64,000 bases of DNA from Betaproteobacteria bacterium (lineage in GTDB: Bacteria; Pseudomonadota; Gammaproteobacteria; Burkholderiales; Rhodocyclaceae). The translations under genes were made by a program, and so were the position numbers. The stretch spans positions 1 to 64,000 of the forward strand of contig WQZF01000005.1 of assembly GCA_009780885.1 (NCBI GenBank), given 5' to 3'. The notes beneath the pieces were generated by a model. The model did not search any database. It was not told where the DNA came from and worked only from the letters and a program-made list of their open reading frames with translations. Shown in pieces: positions 33,919 through 43,665 of this stretch; the stretch's first letter is position 1; every line of letters begins with the position of its first letter.

Positions 33919-36060
33919 TCACTTCGCGCAGCTCTCCTCCCGCGCGCGGCGTTGGGCCAGGGCTTCCGGCAGCAGCGCGTCGGGGTCGATGGCGTCGATC
34001 TCATCGCGCGCCTGATCGAGAAAGGCCGCGATCTTCCCGAAGGCTTCACTGGCGAAGAAGGCGGCGGAAACCTCGTCGGGCAGCTTCGCAATCCCCTCAT
34101 AGACATGGCGCCCGAAATGCAGCAAGGATCCGCGCAGGAGCACCCCCAGGCCCCGGTGCTCGCGGCTGGCGAGATTGGTAACACGGTAGATCGCGATCAG
34201 CCGGTCGATGACATCGGTCTTGTTGCGCACCGGGGCGGAAAGCATCGGGGAGAGCGCCGCATGAAGGGTGAGAATGCCTTCGGAAAGCGTCTGCCGGAAC
34301 GTAGCGCCCGTCAGCGGGGATTTTCTCGCGCCAGCGCACAAGGCTTCTACTACCCGCCGCTTTTTGGGCCCCGGCTCCCCGAAGCTGAAACTCTCCGATC
34401 GCGCCGGGATCGTGCCGGCGATTCTGGCGCCATCGTTCAGGTTCCAGATGCGAGCCTCGGGAAAATGTGCAATTTCATTCTCCAACCAACGCCTCGCTTC
34501 AAAAAGGGTGATCGTGGTACGCACAATGCCGCCAAAATTACCTTCCACCTCCCGGTTCAGGTCGGCACTTTCGCGCTCCGCTGCAGCGATCTGTTCGGTA
34601 TAGACCGGCGGCGCATCCCCGGTGCCGGCGTAATAGAACGAAGCTTGGGCGTGGTGTCGCGCAGCGTCCTTCGCACCGAGGTCGACGCCGACGAGCGCGA
34701 TCTTCCGCACTCCCTGCCGCAGCAGCCAACTGAGCGCGCCATTGCTGACGGTGGGGTAGGTCTGGACGCGCAGATGGTCTTCGGGAAAGATGTCTCCGGC
34801 GCAATCGCCCACTTTCAGGAAGAGCAGGGATTCTCTTGCGCCTTCGAGGGTTTCCGGGTGCAGCACGGTGGGGCCGATGATCCGCAATTTGGCCCGGAAT
34901 TCGGGGGAAATCGTGTAGGCCAGCGTCTGCGCAGTGAGCCAGGGACGTTCGATCTCGACATGGAAATCGGGAACGATGCCGAGCCTTTCCAGCGCGCTGA
35001 TCGCGGAACCGCAGGAGACGATCAGCGCCGATTCCTGATGTTGCCGCAAAAAATCGGCCAGCCCGTCGAGCGAGGGGCCGCTGGCGACGACGATGGCATG
35101 AGTTTTGGCAGCCATCGCGCGGGCCTCCGGATCATGGCGGAACAAGCGCCGTCCGGCGCGCAAATTGGCGATGGTATGACGCAATGAAATATATTCGTCG
35201 TCGAAGAACCCCCATCCCTTGTATAAGAGAGGGCCTTCCTTTGCCAACACGTGGTTGATGCGCTCGCTGTGTTCGGCATCGTGCAGGCCGTAGAAACAAC
35301 TGGCGCCGTGCAGGAAATAGGCTGGAATCGAAGCGTCAGCGTCCATCACGCGGCGCAACTGATTCATCAGAGGCTCTGCAGTACCGTCGACGACCAGCGA
35401 AAGGTTGGTTGGCTGGCCGATCAGATAATCGTTGTACAGCGCGACATAATCGGTCAGGAAGGTCGAGAGCCGGGTAATCGCCGCGTCGCTATCGATGACG
35501 ATGATCTGGCGCACTGTATAGCGTTCGAGCAGGCGCGAAAGATGAATGCCGTAGGCGGAACCGTAGACGATGAGCAGCGGAATGAGCGTGGGGCCAAAAT
35601 CAGGAGCTTTCGGCACAGAACTTTCATCTTCTTCCGTATCTTCCTGGCGCTGTCTCGCGGCTGTACGGTAATGATCCAATAATTCCCAAAGAATCTTGAC
35701 CGTTTCGGTATGCCCGTGGGTGTAGTAATAATTGCTGAAAAAATCTTCCAGCGTATCGACCTGGATTTTTTTCTTCTCTTCCGTTTCTTCTTCGCCGACG
35801 ATGCGCCGCCGCGCGGGGCTGATAAAGATAAACATCCCCTGATCGACAATCTTGCGCAAATCCTGCTGCGTCAGTCGTTGCCCCGCGATTTCAACCGAGA
35901 GTTGCATGTTTTCATCGACATCAAGACCCACAGCGACCTGCCCGTTTTTCGGGTCGGCCAGGATTTCATGCAGATGGGGCAGGTTCTGCCTGAAAAACTC
36001 CATATTGGCCAAATGCGTGGCCTGCATCTTTTGAAGGTAGCGCTGGGTCGCCTCGGACAT
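33919..36060 (-). CDS. Maf-type flagellin glycosyltransferase (motility accessory factor, DUF115)
   Basis: A 713-residue protein of the Maf / 6-hydroxymethylpterin pyrophosphokinase MptE-like (DUF115) family. The core contains LRAGRRLFRHDPEARAMAAKTHAIVVASGPSLDG, VSCGSAISALERLGIVPDFHVEIER and SNGALSWLLRQGVRKIALVGVDLG, the hallmarks of Maf proteins. Maf enzymes transfer nonulosonic acids (pseudaminic or legionaminic acid) to Ser/Thr of flagellin before export. The ATG at 36060 has GGAGG upstream; the longer frame extends into a repeat and is discarded. It lies between fliN and fliC, strongly supporting a flagellin substrate. No sugar biosynthesis genes are in the window. Confidence 0.9.
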   Translation of the reverse strand: MSEATQRYLQKMQATHLANMEFFRQNLPHLHEILADPKNGQVAVGLDVDENMQLSVEIAGQRLTQQDLRKIVDQGMFIFISPARRRIVGEEETEEKKKIQVDTLEDFFSNYYYTHGHTETVKILWELLDHYRTAARQRQEDTEEDESSVPKAPDFGPTLIPLLIVYGSAYGIHLSRLLERYTVRQIIVIDSDAAITRLSTFLTDYVALYNDYLIGQPTNLSLVVDGTAEPLMNQLRRVMDADASIPAYFLHGASCFYGLHDAEHSERINHVLAKEGPLLYKGWGFFDDEYISLRHTIANLRAGRRLFRHDPEARAMAAKTHAIVVASGPSLDGLADFLRQHQESALIVSCGSAISALERLGIVPDFHVEIERPWLTAQTLAYTISPEFRAKLRIIGPTVLHPETLEGARESLLFLKVGDCAGDIFPEDHLRVQTYPTVSNGALSWLLRQGVRKIALVGVDLGAKDAARHHAQASFYYAGTGDAPPVYTEQIAAAERESADLNREVEGNFGGIVRTTITLFEARRWLENEIAHFPEARIWNLNDGARIAGTIPARSESFSFGEPGPKKRRVVEALCAGARKSPLTGATFRQTLSEGILTLHAALSPMLSAPVRNKTDVIDRLIAIYRVTNLASREHRGLGVLLRGSLLHFGRHVYEGIAKLPDEVSAAFFASEAFGKIAAFLDQARDEIDAIDPDALLPEALAQRRAREESCAK

Positions 36061-36112
36061 GAAAAGCCTCCATGGGGAAGAAGGTTGAAACGCGAAAGGG
36101 GAAGGGAAGTGC

Positions 36113-36228
36113 GCAGGATGGGTAGAGCGAAGCGAAACCCATCGGAGTTCCAGATGAAGGAATGATGGGTTTCGCTGGCGCTCTACCCATCCTGCCTGGC
36201 CTTTCAACCCATAATTGCCAGGTGAATA
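36113..36228. repeat. GTAGG-type inverted repeat with right arm (copy B5)
   Basis: GCAGGATGGGTAGAGCGAAG pairs with GCGCTCTACCCATCCTGC (36113-36195), followed by TTCAACCCATAATTGCCAGG (from 36203), which matches the outer arm at 14780-14806. No left arm is visible. It lies between maf and fliN and ends six bases from the fliN stop codon. Confidence 0.85.
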
Positions 36229-36234
36229 ACGGAT

Positions 36235-36777
36235 CTACCTTCCGAGTTTCCGGACGCGCTCGGCGGGGGTGATGATGTCGGTGAGGCGGATGCCGAATTT
36301 ATCGTTGACGACGACGACTTCGCCCTGGGCGATCAGGGTGCCGTTGACGAGCACGTCCATCGGTTCGCCGGCCAGGGCTTCGAGTTCGACGACGGAGCCG
36401 TGCGCCAACTGGAGCAGGTTCCGGATGGTGATCTTGGTGCGCCCGAGTTCGACCGTGAGCTGGACCGGGATGTCGAGGATCATGTCGAGTTCGCGCATCA
36501 TCGACGCCTTGTCACCGTCTGCGGAAGCTTCGAAGGAGGGGAAGATCGGCGCCGGTTTTGCCCCCGGCGCGGCGGCGGCAGGGGCCGCAGGAGCGGCAGC
36601 CGCCGCAGCCGCGTCGGCCTGCGCCTGTTCGGCCATTGCAGCGGCCCAGTCGTCCTCGCCAATGGCGTCGGCATCGGCTGCCGCAGCCGCTGCCTCCGGC
36701 TGGGCGGCGATCGCGTTGCCGGCGGCATCCGTCATGTTTTTCATCGCTTCCTCAAAGAGGCTCATTTCATCCGCCAT
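36235..36777 (-). CDS. fliN: Flagellar motor switch protein FliN
   Basis: This 180-residue protein has a C-terminal SpoA domain (LDMILDIPVQLTVELGRTKITIRNLLQLAHGSVVELEALAGEPMDVLVNGTLIAQGEVVVVNDKFGIRLTDI). A long Ala-rich N-terminal extension (about residues 15-75) makes it longer than the ~140-residue enteric FliN. FliN forms the base of the C-ring and binds CheY-P and FliH. It overlaps fliM by 11 bp. Instead of fliOPQR, the usual next genes, a maf gene follows. Confidence 0.96.
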   Translation of the reverse strand: MADEMSLFEEAMKNMTDAAGNAIAAQPEAAAAAADADAIGEDDWAAAMAEQAQADAAAAAAAPAAPAAAAPGAKPAPIFPSFEASADGDKASMMRELDMILDIPVQLTVELGRTKITIRNLLQLAHGSVVELEALAGEPMDVLVNGTLIAQGEVVVVNDKFGIRLTDIITPAERVRKLGR

Positions 36778-37777
36778 GCTTTTCTCCCGGTGCGGAGGAA
36801 TCGTCGGATTCATCCGCAACAAAGCGCTCCACCCTGAGCGCGAATTTTCCGCCTTGCTGGCCGTAACGGCATTCCATCAGCGGCGTGTGGTCGACTTCGG
36901 CGATGATCGTCTGGGGAATGTCGATCGGAATCACATCGCCGGGTTTGAGCTGGAGGATCTGGCGCAGGGTGATGTTGGTATGCGCGAGTTCGGCCAGGAG
37001 TTCGACTTCGGCGTCCTGCAATTGTTTCCGCAGGGTGCCGACCCAGCGTTTGTCCGTGGAAAGCTGGTCGCTTTGCATCGTGCTGTAGAGCAGGTCGCGG
37101 ATCGGTTCGAGCATCGAGTAGGGGAAGCAGATGTGCATTTCCGCTGCCGATCCGCCGAATTCGACGGTGAAGGTCGTCGAGACGACGATTTCCGAAGGCG
37201 TGGCGATGTTGGCGAACTGCGAGTTCATTTCCGAACGGATCATCTTGAAGCTGAGTTCATGGACCGGCTTCCAGGAGCGGGCGTATTCGGTGAAGACGAC
37301 ATCGAGCATTCCCTGGATGATGCGCTGCTCGGTCGCGGTGAAGTCGCGCCCTTCGACGCGGGTATGGAAGCGCCCGTCGCCGCCGAACATGTTGTCTACG
37401 ACGATGAAGACCAGATTCGGGTCGAAGACGAAGAGCGCGGTGCCGCGCAGGGGATTGGCCTGTACCAGGTTGAGGTTGGTCGGCACGACCAGGTTGCGGA
37501 TGAATTCGCTGTATTTCTGCACCTTGATCGGGCCGACCGAAACTTCGGAGTTGCGGTGCATGTAGTTGAACATGCCGATCCGCAGGTAGCGGGCGAAGCG
37601 TTCGTTGATCAGCTCCATCGTCGGCATCCGGCCACGGACGATCCGTTCCTGGGTGCCGAGATTGTAGGGGCGGATTCCTCCCTCGGAATCGCCGGAAGAT
37701 TCCGGTTCGTCGGTTTCGCCGGTCACGCCCTTGAGCAGCGCGTCGACTTCTTCCTGGGAGAGAAATTCCTGCGACAT
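36767..37777 (-). CDS. fliM: Flagellar motor switch protein FliM
   Basis: A 336-residue FliM. The N-terminal EFLSQEEVDALLKGVTGE is the CheY-P binding peptide. The CheC-like middle domain (INERFARYLRIGMFNYMHRNSEVSVG...FGGDGRF) and a C-terminal SpoA domain follow. FliM links the rotor to chemotaxis signalling. It is preceded by fliL (10 bp) and overlaps fliN. Confidence 0.98.
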   Translation of the reverse strand: MSQEFLSQEEVDALLKGVTGETDEPESSGDSEGGIRPYNLGTQERIVRGRMPTMELINERFARYLRIGMFNYMHRNSEVSVGPIKVQKYSEFIRNLVVPTNLNLVQANPLRGTALFVFDPNLVFIVVDNMFGGDGRFHTRVEGRDFTATEQRIIQGMLDVVFTEYARSWKPVHELSFKMIRSEMNSQFANIATPSEIVVSTTFTVEFGGSAAEMHICFPYSMLEPIRDLLYSTMQSDQLSTDKRWVGTLRKQLQDAEVELLAELAHTNITLRQILQLKPGDVIPIDIPQTIIAEVDHTPLMECRYGQQGGKFALRVERFVADESDDSSAPGEKHGG

Positions 37778-37787
37778 GGCCGTGGTT

Positions 37788-38309
37788 TTACTGGACGATG
37801 AATGAGGTGAATAACACTTCCGAAACCGGAATGTCCCCCCGCTTGCCGCCGGGTTCGAGGACGGCGTTCATGTGGGTGCGGATTTCGATGGCCAGCGCTT
37901 CCTTGCCTTCCTTGGTGGCCAGCTTGGAGGGAAGCTTGTCGGAGAGGAGGAGCATGATCTCGTTGCGCAGCTTCGGCATGAAGAGCTTGACCCGCTCGCC
38001 GTCGGCGGTGTCGTCGACCTCTACCGAAATCGCGAGTTGCAGATAGTGGTCGCCATCTTCGGGCTTCAGATTCACGGTGAAGGGATCGAGCACGACATAG
38101 ACGGGCGCGGCCCTGATGGTCTTTTTCTTCTTCTTCGGCGCGGGCTGCTCGACGGCGGCTTCGTCGTCGGCGTCTCCGTGGTTCCCCAGAAGCATGAATC
38201 CGCCTACGCCGAGAACCGCGACAAGCACAAGAGCGACCACGCCGATGATGACGATCTTCATCGTGTTCCTTTGGGGCTTCGGGGCCCCGGCTTCCGTTTT
38301 TTCCGCCAT
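37788..38309 (-). CDS. fliL: Flagellar basal body-associated protein FliL
   Basis: This 173-residue protein has one transmembrane segment (IVIIGVVALVLVAVLGVGGFMLLG, about residues 19-42) and a periplasmic domain with the FliL pattern (YVVLDPFTVNL, DHYLQLAISVEV, LLLSDKLPSKLATKEGKEALAIEI). FliL surrounds the stator and stabilises torque at high load. A Lys-rich stretch (PKKKKKT) follows the acidic spacer after the helix. It is followed by fliM. Confidence 0.96.
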   Translation of the reverse strand: MAEKTEAGAPKPQRNTMKIVIIGVVALVLVAVLGVGGFMLLGNHGDADDEAAVEQPAPKKKKKTIRAAPVYVVLDPFTVNLKPEDGDHYLQLAISVEVDDTADGERVKLFMPKLRNEIMLLLSDKLPSKLATKEGKEALAIEIRTHMNAVLEPGGKRGDIPVSEVLFTSFIVQ

Positions 38310-38372
38310 TTGGAAATTACTCCTTGCTGTTCATATGCCGGATTCTATAGCGATCTTCGGGAATTCCGATAC

Positions 38373-39620
38373 CTACGCAAAGGTATTGATCAACCCGCTG
38401 CCGCGCCGTGTGGCGGGAATGCCAGCAGGCACAGGCGCGGATTCCCCGGCGCGGCTTCCGTCCTGCGGATACCGGGAGCCCTGGGAATTGCCGCCGGACT
38501 GCTGAAACAGGGCATTTTGCTGCTGCTGTTGCCGGAAGGATTCGGCGCTGACATCGGTCTGCCCCAATTCGATGTTGGCGTTGGCAAATAGTTCCCGCAG
38601 ACGCGGCAGGGCATTTTCGATCGCCTCGCGCACTTCCGCGTGGGGCGAGGCGAAGACCATTGTCGCGCGGCGGTCGCCGTCGATGTTGAGCGAGATATCG
38701 ACCGGGCCCAGATGCGCCGGGTTGAGCGAGAGTTGCGCCGATTGCCGGTCATTGCCGGCAAGCCAGAGGATTTTCTGCCCGAGTTCGCTGGCCCAATTGT
38801 CTCCGGAAACCGGAACGCTGATTCGCAGCGCAGCTTCGCTGGGGGAGGAAGCGGCTGGCTGCGCGAGCGTGGAAGCTGCCGCGACAAGACCATGCGCGGG
38901 TTCGGCGACGGCCTTCACCTGCGGCTCGGCGATGCTTTTGATGACTTGCTGCAAGGAAGGGGGTTCGGGGGCGGCGGCAAGTTTTGCCGCCGCCTTCTCC
39001 GAATTGCCGGTGAAACTTCCCCCTGACCCAGCAATTCCGTTTTCCGATGCGGCGCGCGGATCCTTCTTCGCCGTGGCAGCCAGCTCGTCGCCGTTCCGGG
39101 CGGAGACCTGTTCCCCTGTCACGACGGGCTTGCTCGCCGCCTTGTTGCCGGCCACATCTTCTATATTTTTCCCTGCCGGGGCCAATCGCTCCGCAAGCGT
39201 TGCGCGAGGATCGTGCAGGAGCGGGGTCTCGCCAGCGGCGGAAGCCTCGATGGCTGCCGGCGTCACCGGATTCTGGGCCGCCAGGGCGGGTGGCGTCACA
39301 GGCGCCATCCCAAGCGCGGCGAATAATGCCGCCGGATCCTGCACTTGCACATCCGGCAATTCATCGGGATCGGGCAGATCGGCAAGCTCGGGCGCAAGCT
39401 TCGTCAGGACTTCCTGGGCACTCAGCAAATCCTGTGGAAGGGGAATCAGCGCGGGATCTTCTCCGGGGTCGAGTTCCAGCAAGCGGTCGATCAGCAAGCC
39501 TGCAAAATCGTCGCTATCGGCGGCGCCGGAAAGATCTCCGTAAGCGCCGGTTCCCGCTGAAACGGATTTGGGGCTGAACATACCAGCGATCAGGAGATTG
39601 AGAGAGTTGAGGGCGGGCAT
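38373..39620 (-). CDS. fliK: Flagellar hook-length control protein FliK
   Basis: A 415-residue FliK with a variable N-terminal half and the conserved Flg_hook domain (about 270-370): WASELGQKILWLAGNDRQSAQLSLNPAHLGPVDISLNIDGDRRATMVFASPHAEVREAIENALPRLRELFANANIELG. The QLSLNPAHLG motif marks the canonical FliK. It precedes fliL-fliM-fliN, the standard location. A Gln-rich stretch (FRQQQQQNALFQQ) lies near the C-terminus. A second FliK-like gene lies at 26879-28372. Confidence 0.94.
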   Translation of the reverse strand: MPALNSLNLLIAGMFSPKSVSAGTGAYGDLSGAADSDDFAGLLIDRLLELDPGEDPALIPLPQDLLSAQEVLTKLAPELADLPDPDELPDVQVQDPAALFAALGMAPVTPPALAAQNPVTPAAIEASAAGETPLLHDPRATLAERLAPAGKNIEDVAGNKAASKPVVTGEQVSARNGDELAATAKKDPRAASENGIAGSGGSFTGNSEKAAAKLAAAPEPPSLQQVIKSIAEPQVKAVAEPAHGLVAAASTLAQPAASSPSEAALRISVPVSGDNWASELGQKILWLAGNDRQSAQLSLNPAHLGPVDISLNIDGDRRATMVFASPHAEVREAIENALPRLRELFANANIELGQTDVSAESFRQQQQQNALFQQSGGNSQGSRYPQDGSRAGESAPVPAGIPATRRGSGLINTFA

Positions 39621-39756
39621 GATGCGCTCCTTCAGAAAAAGTCAGTAGACCTCTAGCAAGCGCCGTGCCACTTATTCCTTGTCCCTTCCGGATCCGCCTC
39701 CACAAACACAAACGCCGCACGGAAAAGCGCGGCGTTTGTTGGGGGCCAGGGGCAAT

Positions 39757-40623
<867 letters not shown>

Positions 40624-40659
40624 GGGATTCAAGGCTCCTTGGATAACTCTGGAATCATT

Positions 40660-40686
40660 TTAGCACTCGATTATTGAGAGTGCTAA
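40660..40686. promoter_or_regulatory. CIRCE operator (HrcA binding site) in the rpoH leader
   Basis: TTAGCACTC (40660-40668), nine bases, GAGTGCTAA (40678-40686). This is a perfect match to the CIRCE consensus TTAGCACTC-N9-GAGTGCTAA. It lies 37 bases upstream of the rpoH ATG, so it is probably at or just after the transcription start. CIRCE usually controls groESL and dnaK; hrcA itself is not in the window. Confidence 0.95.
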
Positions 40687-40695
40687 TTTCCGGAA

Positions 40696-40774
40696 ATTTT
40701 CTAAATCTGTTTAAATAATGTTTCGCTACTGTAAAAAGTTTAGTTAAAGAATTATTTAAACAGATTTAGAAAAT
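40696..40774. repeat. AT-rich palindromic repeat, copy 7 (79 bp)
   Basis: Starts ATTTTCTAAATCTGTTTAAA and ends TTTAAACAGATTTAGAAAAT: the outer 20 bases form a perfect inverted repeat with compensating changes (T to C / A to G) against other copies. The centre is altered (CTACTGTAAAAAG). It begins 9 bp upstream of the CIRCE operator, in the rpoH promoter region. Confidence 0.93.
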
Positions 40775-40829
40775 TTTCAGGGATAAGCTCCTAATATATT
40801 TGACTTGCAACTCATCTGTGGAGCATGGC

Positions 40830-40904
40830 GTAGGGGACGCCGCCTTCGGCGTCCCGTTTGCCGGCCATCCACTCCTGCGGGACGCCGAGGGCGGCGTCCC
40901 CTAC
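40830..40904. repeat. GTAGGGGACGCC inverted repeat
   Basis: GTAGGGGACGCCGCC and GGCGGCGTCCCCTAC form the outer stem, with inner GGCGTCCCG / CGGGACGCC. It lies between iorB and rpoH. The rest of the 40624-40948 gap holds the CIRCE site and the AT-rich element. Confidence 0.88.
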
Positions 40905-40948
40905 GAAGGCGTTGATTTCCGATCTGGATGGTTTTTGCAAGAGCGCCC

Positions 40949-41608
40949 CTACGGGCTGGCGTTGCCCTGCGCTTCTTCCTCCGCCTTCCGGGCGGCGAGG
41001 CGGCCGGCGGCGAAGGCGCGGCGGTTGCGTTCGATGGTTTCCTCGCTCTTTTTGGCAAAGCGCTGCAACACGCATTCTTCGAGCGTTTCCGCCGGGAACG
41101 GCAGGTGATCGGCAATCGCGCCGAGCATGACGGTATTGCCGAGGCGCAGATCGCCCAGTTCCAGCGCGATGGACGAGGCGTCGAAAGCGAAGACCTGGGT
41201 GCCGGAATCGCGCATCGCGGCAATGGGATCGGCGGGGTAGTCGAAGAGACCGAGTTCGACAATCGGCGGCGGGATGCGCCCGGTGTTCATCAGCGCGAGT
41301 CCGCCTTCCCTGAGCATGTGGCGCCAGCGCATTCCCTCGGCGGCCTCGAAGCCAAGCAGGAGATGTGCCTCGCCGGGGCTGACCTGCGGCGAGAGCACGC
41401 GCGGGCCGAAGCGCAGGTGGGAAGAAACCACGCCGCCGCGCTGGGCCATGCCGGCCACTTCGGTTTTCTTGACGTCATGCCCGAGCGAAATCGCGGCGCC
41501 GGCGAGAATTTCCGTCGCCGTCATGACGCCCTGGCCGCCGATGCCGACAACGAGGATATTGGTGATGCCGCTGCTGTCGCCGCAGGCAGGGGTTTGGGAA
41601 ATGGACAT
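40949..41608 (-). CDS. iorB: Indolepyruvate:ferredoxin oxidoreductase beta subunit
   Basis: A 219-residue protein from the ATG at 41608, with the IorB N-terminus ITNILVVGIGGQGVMTATEILAGAAISLGHDVKKTEVAGMAQRGGVVSSHLRFG, typical of the gamma-type domain of 2-oxoacid:ferredoxin oxidoreductases. With IorA it oxidatively decarboxylates aryl pyruvates from aromatic amino acids to aryl acetyl-CoA, reducing ferredoxin. It follows iorA by 92 bp; a half GTAGGATGGGG repeat lies between. No ferredoxin or CoA ligase gene is adjacent. Confidence 0.93.
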   Translation of the reverse strand: MSISQTPACGDSSGITNILVVGIGGQGVMTATEILAGAAISLGHDVKKTEVAGMAQRGGVVSSHLRFGPRVLSPQVSPGEAHLLLGFEAAEGMRWRHMLREGGLALMNTGRIPPPIVELGLFDYPADPIAAMRDSGTQVFAFDASSIALELGDLRLGNTVMLGAIADHLPFPAETLEECVLQRFAKKSEETIERNRRAFAAGRLAARKAEEEAQGNASP

Positions 41609-41656
41609 GCGCTTGCTCGCTTGCAAAAGGTTCAGGATCGGTTCAAATCAGCTTGA

Positions 41657-41688
41657 GTAGGATGGGGTGAGCGTAAGCGAAACCCATC
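41657..41688. repeat. Half GTAGG-type repeat (copy B6)
   Basis: GTAGGATGGGGTGAGCGTAA followed by GCGAAACCCATC, corresponding to only the left half of the usual palindrome. It lies between iorA and iorB. Confidence 0.8.
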
Positions 41689-41700
41689 GCAAATTCTGCT

Positions 41701-43593
41701 TTACTGCTTGTGCATCGGAATCAGGGGTTTCACCTTGTGCGCATGGACGATCGCATCCGGCGCGCAGGGTTGCACGCACAGCCCGCAGCCGGTGCAGGCG
41801 GCGGTTTCGATGCGCACGAAGGCGAGATCGACTTCCTTGCCCGATGCCTTGACGACGCGGTCGCGCCGGGTGACGTGAATCGCCGGGCAGCCGACATCGA
41901 CGCAGTTGCCGCAGCCGGTGCATTGCTCGTCCAGCACGGTGTAGGGCGCCAGCTTGTGATAGTCCTTGATCAGCACGCAAGGCTGGTCGGTGATGATGAC
42001 CGAGGGTTCGGGGATTTTCGTTTCCTCGCGCAAGGTCTTGAAAAGCGTCGGCAATTCATAGGGATCGACGACGCGGACGCGCTCTTCGCGCACGCCGAGG
42101 GCTTTCACCAGCGCCACGAAATCGACGCGCGGCGCTTCCCTGTCGTGAATGTCGCGCCCGTTGCCGGGGTTGTTCTGGCCGCCGGTCATGCCGACGGCGC
42201 GGTTGTCGAGGAGCAGGACGGTGACATTGCCCTTGTTGTAGACGATGTCGAGCAGGCCCTGCATTCCCATGTGCAGGAAAGTGGAATCGCCGATCACGGC
42301 AACGACCTTCCTGTCCTTGTCCGCTTCGCCGCGCCCCTTGTCCAGGCCGAGCGCCATGCCCATCGAGGCGCCCATCGAGATGCAGGTGTCGAGCGCGTTC
42401 CACGGATGGCCAAAGCCGAGGGTGTAGCAGCCGATGTCGCCGGAAATGACGACGTTGCGCATTTGCGAAAGCGTGTAATACACCCCGAGGTGCGGGCAGG
42501 CGACGCACATGGTCGGCGGGCGCGGAAAGACCGGCAGCGGCGCGGCGCGTTCCTTCTCCACGGTTTCCGCCGATGCGCCGGTGAGCGCGGCGAGCGCCGG
42601 ACGCAGGACATGCGGGGCCAGTTCGCCCTGGCGCGGCAACAGATCCTTGCCATGCACCGCGATGCCCTGGGCGCGCAGCTCGGTTTCGATCAGGGGTTCG
42701 ACTTCCTCGACGACGACGAGATGCTCGACCGTCGCGGCAAAGGCGCGCAGGGCCGAAAAGGGCAGCGGATGCGAAAAGCCGAGCTTGAAGACCGGGGCGT
42801 CGGGAAAAGTCTCGCGGACGTGCATGTACGCGGGGCCGGAAGTGACGAACCCGACACGGCGCGGGCCGCCCTCCCCTGCCTCCACCGTGTTCAACGGCGA
42901 AATTTCGGTCTCGGCGCGCAGGGCCGCATCGCGCTCGAATACCAGCGGAATCCGCCGCCCGGCATTTCCCGGCACCATGACCCAGCGCGCCGGATCCTTT
43001 TTGAATCCGGCAGCCGTATGCGGGATGCGCTCGCCGACCGTCAGCATCGCCTTGACGTGGCAGATGCGGGTTGTCAGCCGCAGGATCACCGGCGCCTTGA
43101 AGCGCTCGGAAAGCTCGAAGGCCGCCAGGGTGTAGGCATAGGCTTCCTGCGAATCGGCGGGTTCGAGCACCGGCAGATGCGCAAAGCGCCCCCAGAAGCG
43201 CGAATCCTGTTCATTCTGCGACGAGGAAAGTCCGACATCGTCGGCGACGGCAACCACGAGCCCGCCTTCGACGCCGGTCAGCGCGATTGTCATCAGCGCG
43301 TCGGAGGCGACATTCAGCCCGACATGCTTCATCGCGCAAAAGGAACGCGAACCGGCCATCGACGCGCCGAGCGCGATTTCGAGCGAGGTTTTTTCATTGA
43401 CCGCCCATTCGGCGTAGAGATCGGGATAGGTGGCAATCGCTTCCAGGATCTCGGTAGAGGGCGTGCCGGGATACGCGGCGGCGACCCGCACTCCGGCTTC
43501 CCAGACGGCGCGGGCGACCGCTTCATTGCCGGACATCAGGAGCCGTGTTGCCGCCTTCTGTTCCGTTGACGATATGGGTTGGGCTGTGGACAC
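41701..43593 (-). CDS. iorA: Indolepyruvate:ferredoxin oxidoreductase alpha subunit
   Basis: This 630-residue protein starts at a GTG (43593) with AAGGAA upstream. It has the pyruvate:ferredoxin oxidoreductase domain (AAYPGTPSTEILEAI, VNEKTSLEIALGASMAGSRSF) and the TPP-binding domain (GDIGCYTLGFGHPWNALDTCISMGASMGMALG, VVAVIGDSTFLHMGMQGL, DNRAVGMTGGQNNPG). Two 4Fe-4S clusters lie at the C-terminus (CTGCGNCVDVGCP and CTGCGLCVQPCAP). It is the catalytic partner of IorB downstream. Confidence 0.96.
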   Translation of the reverse strand: MSTAQPISSTEQKAATRLLMSGNEAVARAVWEAGVRVAAAYPGTPSTEILEAIATYPDLYAEWAVNEKTSLEIALGASMAGSRSFCAMKHVGLNVASDALMTIALTGVEGGLVVAVADDVGLSSSQNEQDSRFWGRFAHLPVLEPADSQEAYAYTLAAFELSERFKAPVILRLTTRICHVKAMLTVGERIPHTAAGFKKDPARWVMVPGNAGRRIPLVFERDAALRAETEISPLNTVEAGEGGPRRVGFVTSGPAYMHVRETFPDAPVFKLGFSHPLPFSALRAFAATVEHLVVVEEVEPLIETELRAQGIAVHGKDLLPRQGELAPHVLRPALAALTGASAETVEKERAAPLPVFPRPPTMCVACPHLGVYYTLSQMRNVVISGDIGCYTLGFGHPWNALDTCISMGASMGMALGLDKGRGEADKDRKVVAVIGDSTFLHMGMQGLLDIVYNKGNVTVLLLDNRAVGMTGGQNNPGNGRDIHDREAPRVDFVALVKALGVREERVRVVDPYELPTLFKTLREETKIPEPSVIITDQPCVLIKDYHKLAPYTVLDEQCTGCGNCVDVGCPAIHVTRRDRVVKASGKEVDLAFVRIETAACTGCGLCVQPCAPDAIVHAHKVKPLIPMHKQ

Positions 43594-43665
43594 GAAGGAT
43601 TCCTTATCGGGATGAACGAAACTTTTGATTATAACGCCGCGAAAAATCGCGCTGCGCCGCAACGG

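Noticed and set aside
41710-43569. A 619-codon plus-strand frame opposite iorA
   Set aside because: IorA motifs (TPP site, two ferredoxin clusters) are intact on the minus strand; the antisense frame shows no domains.
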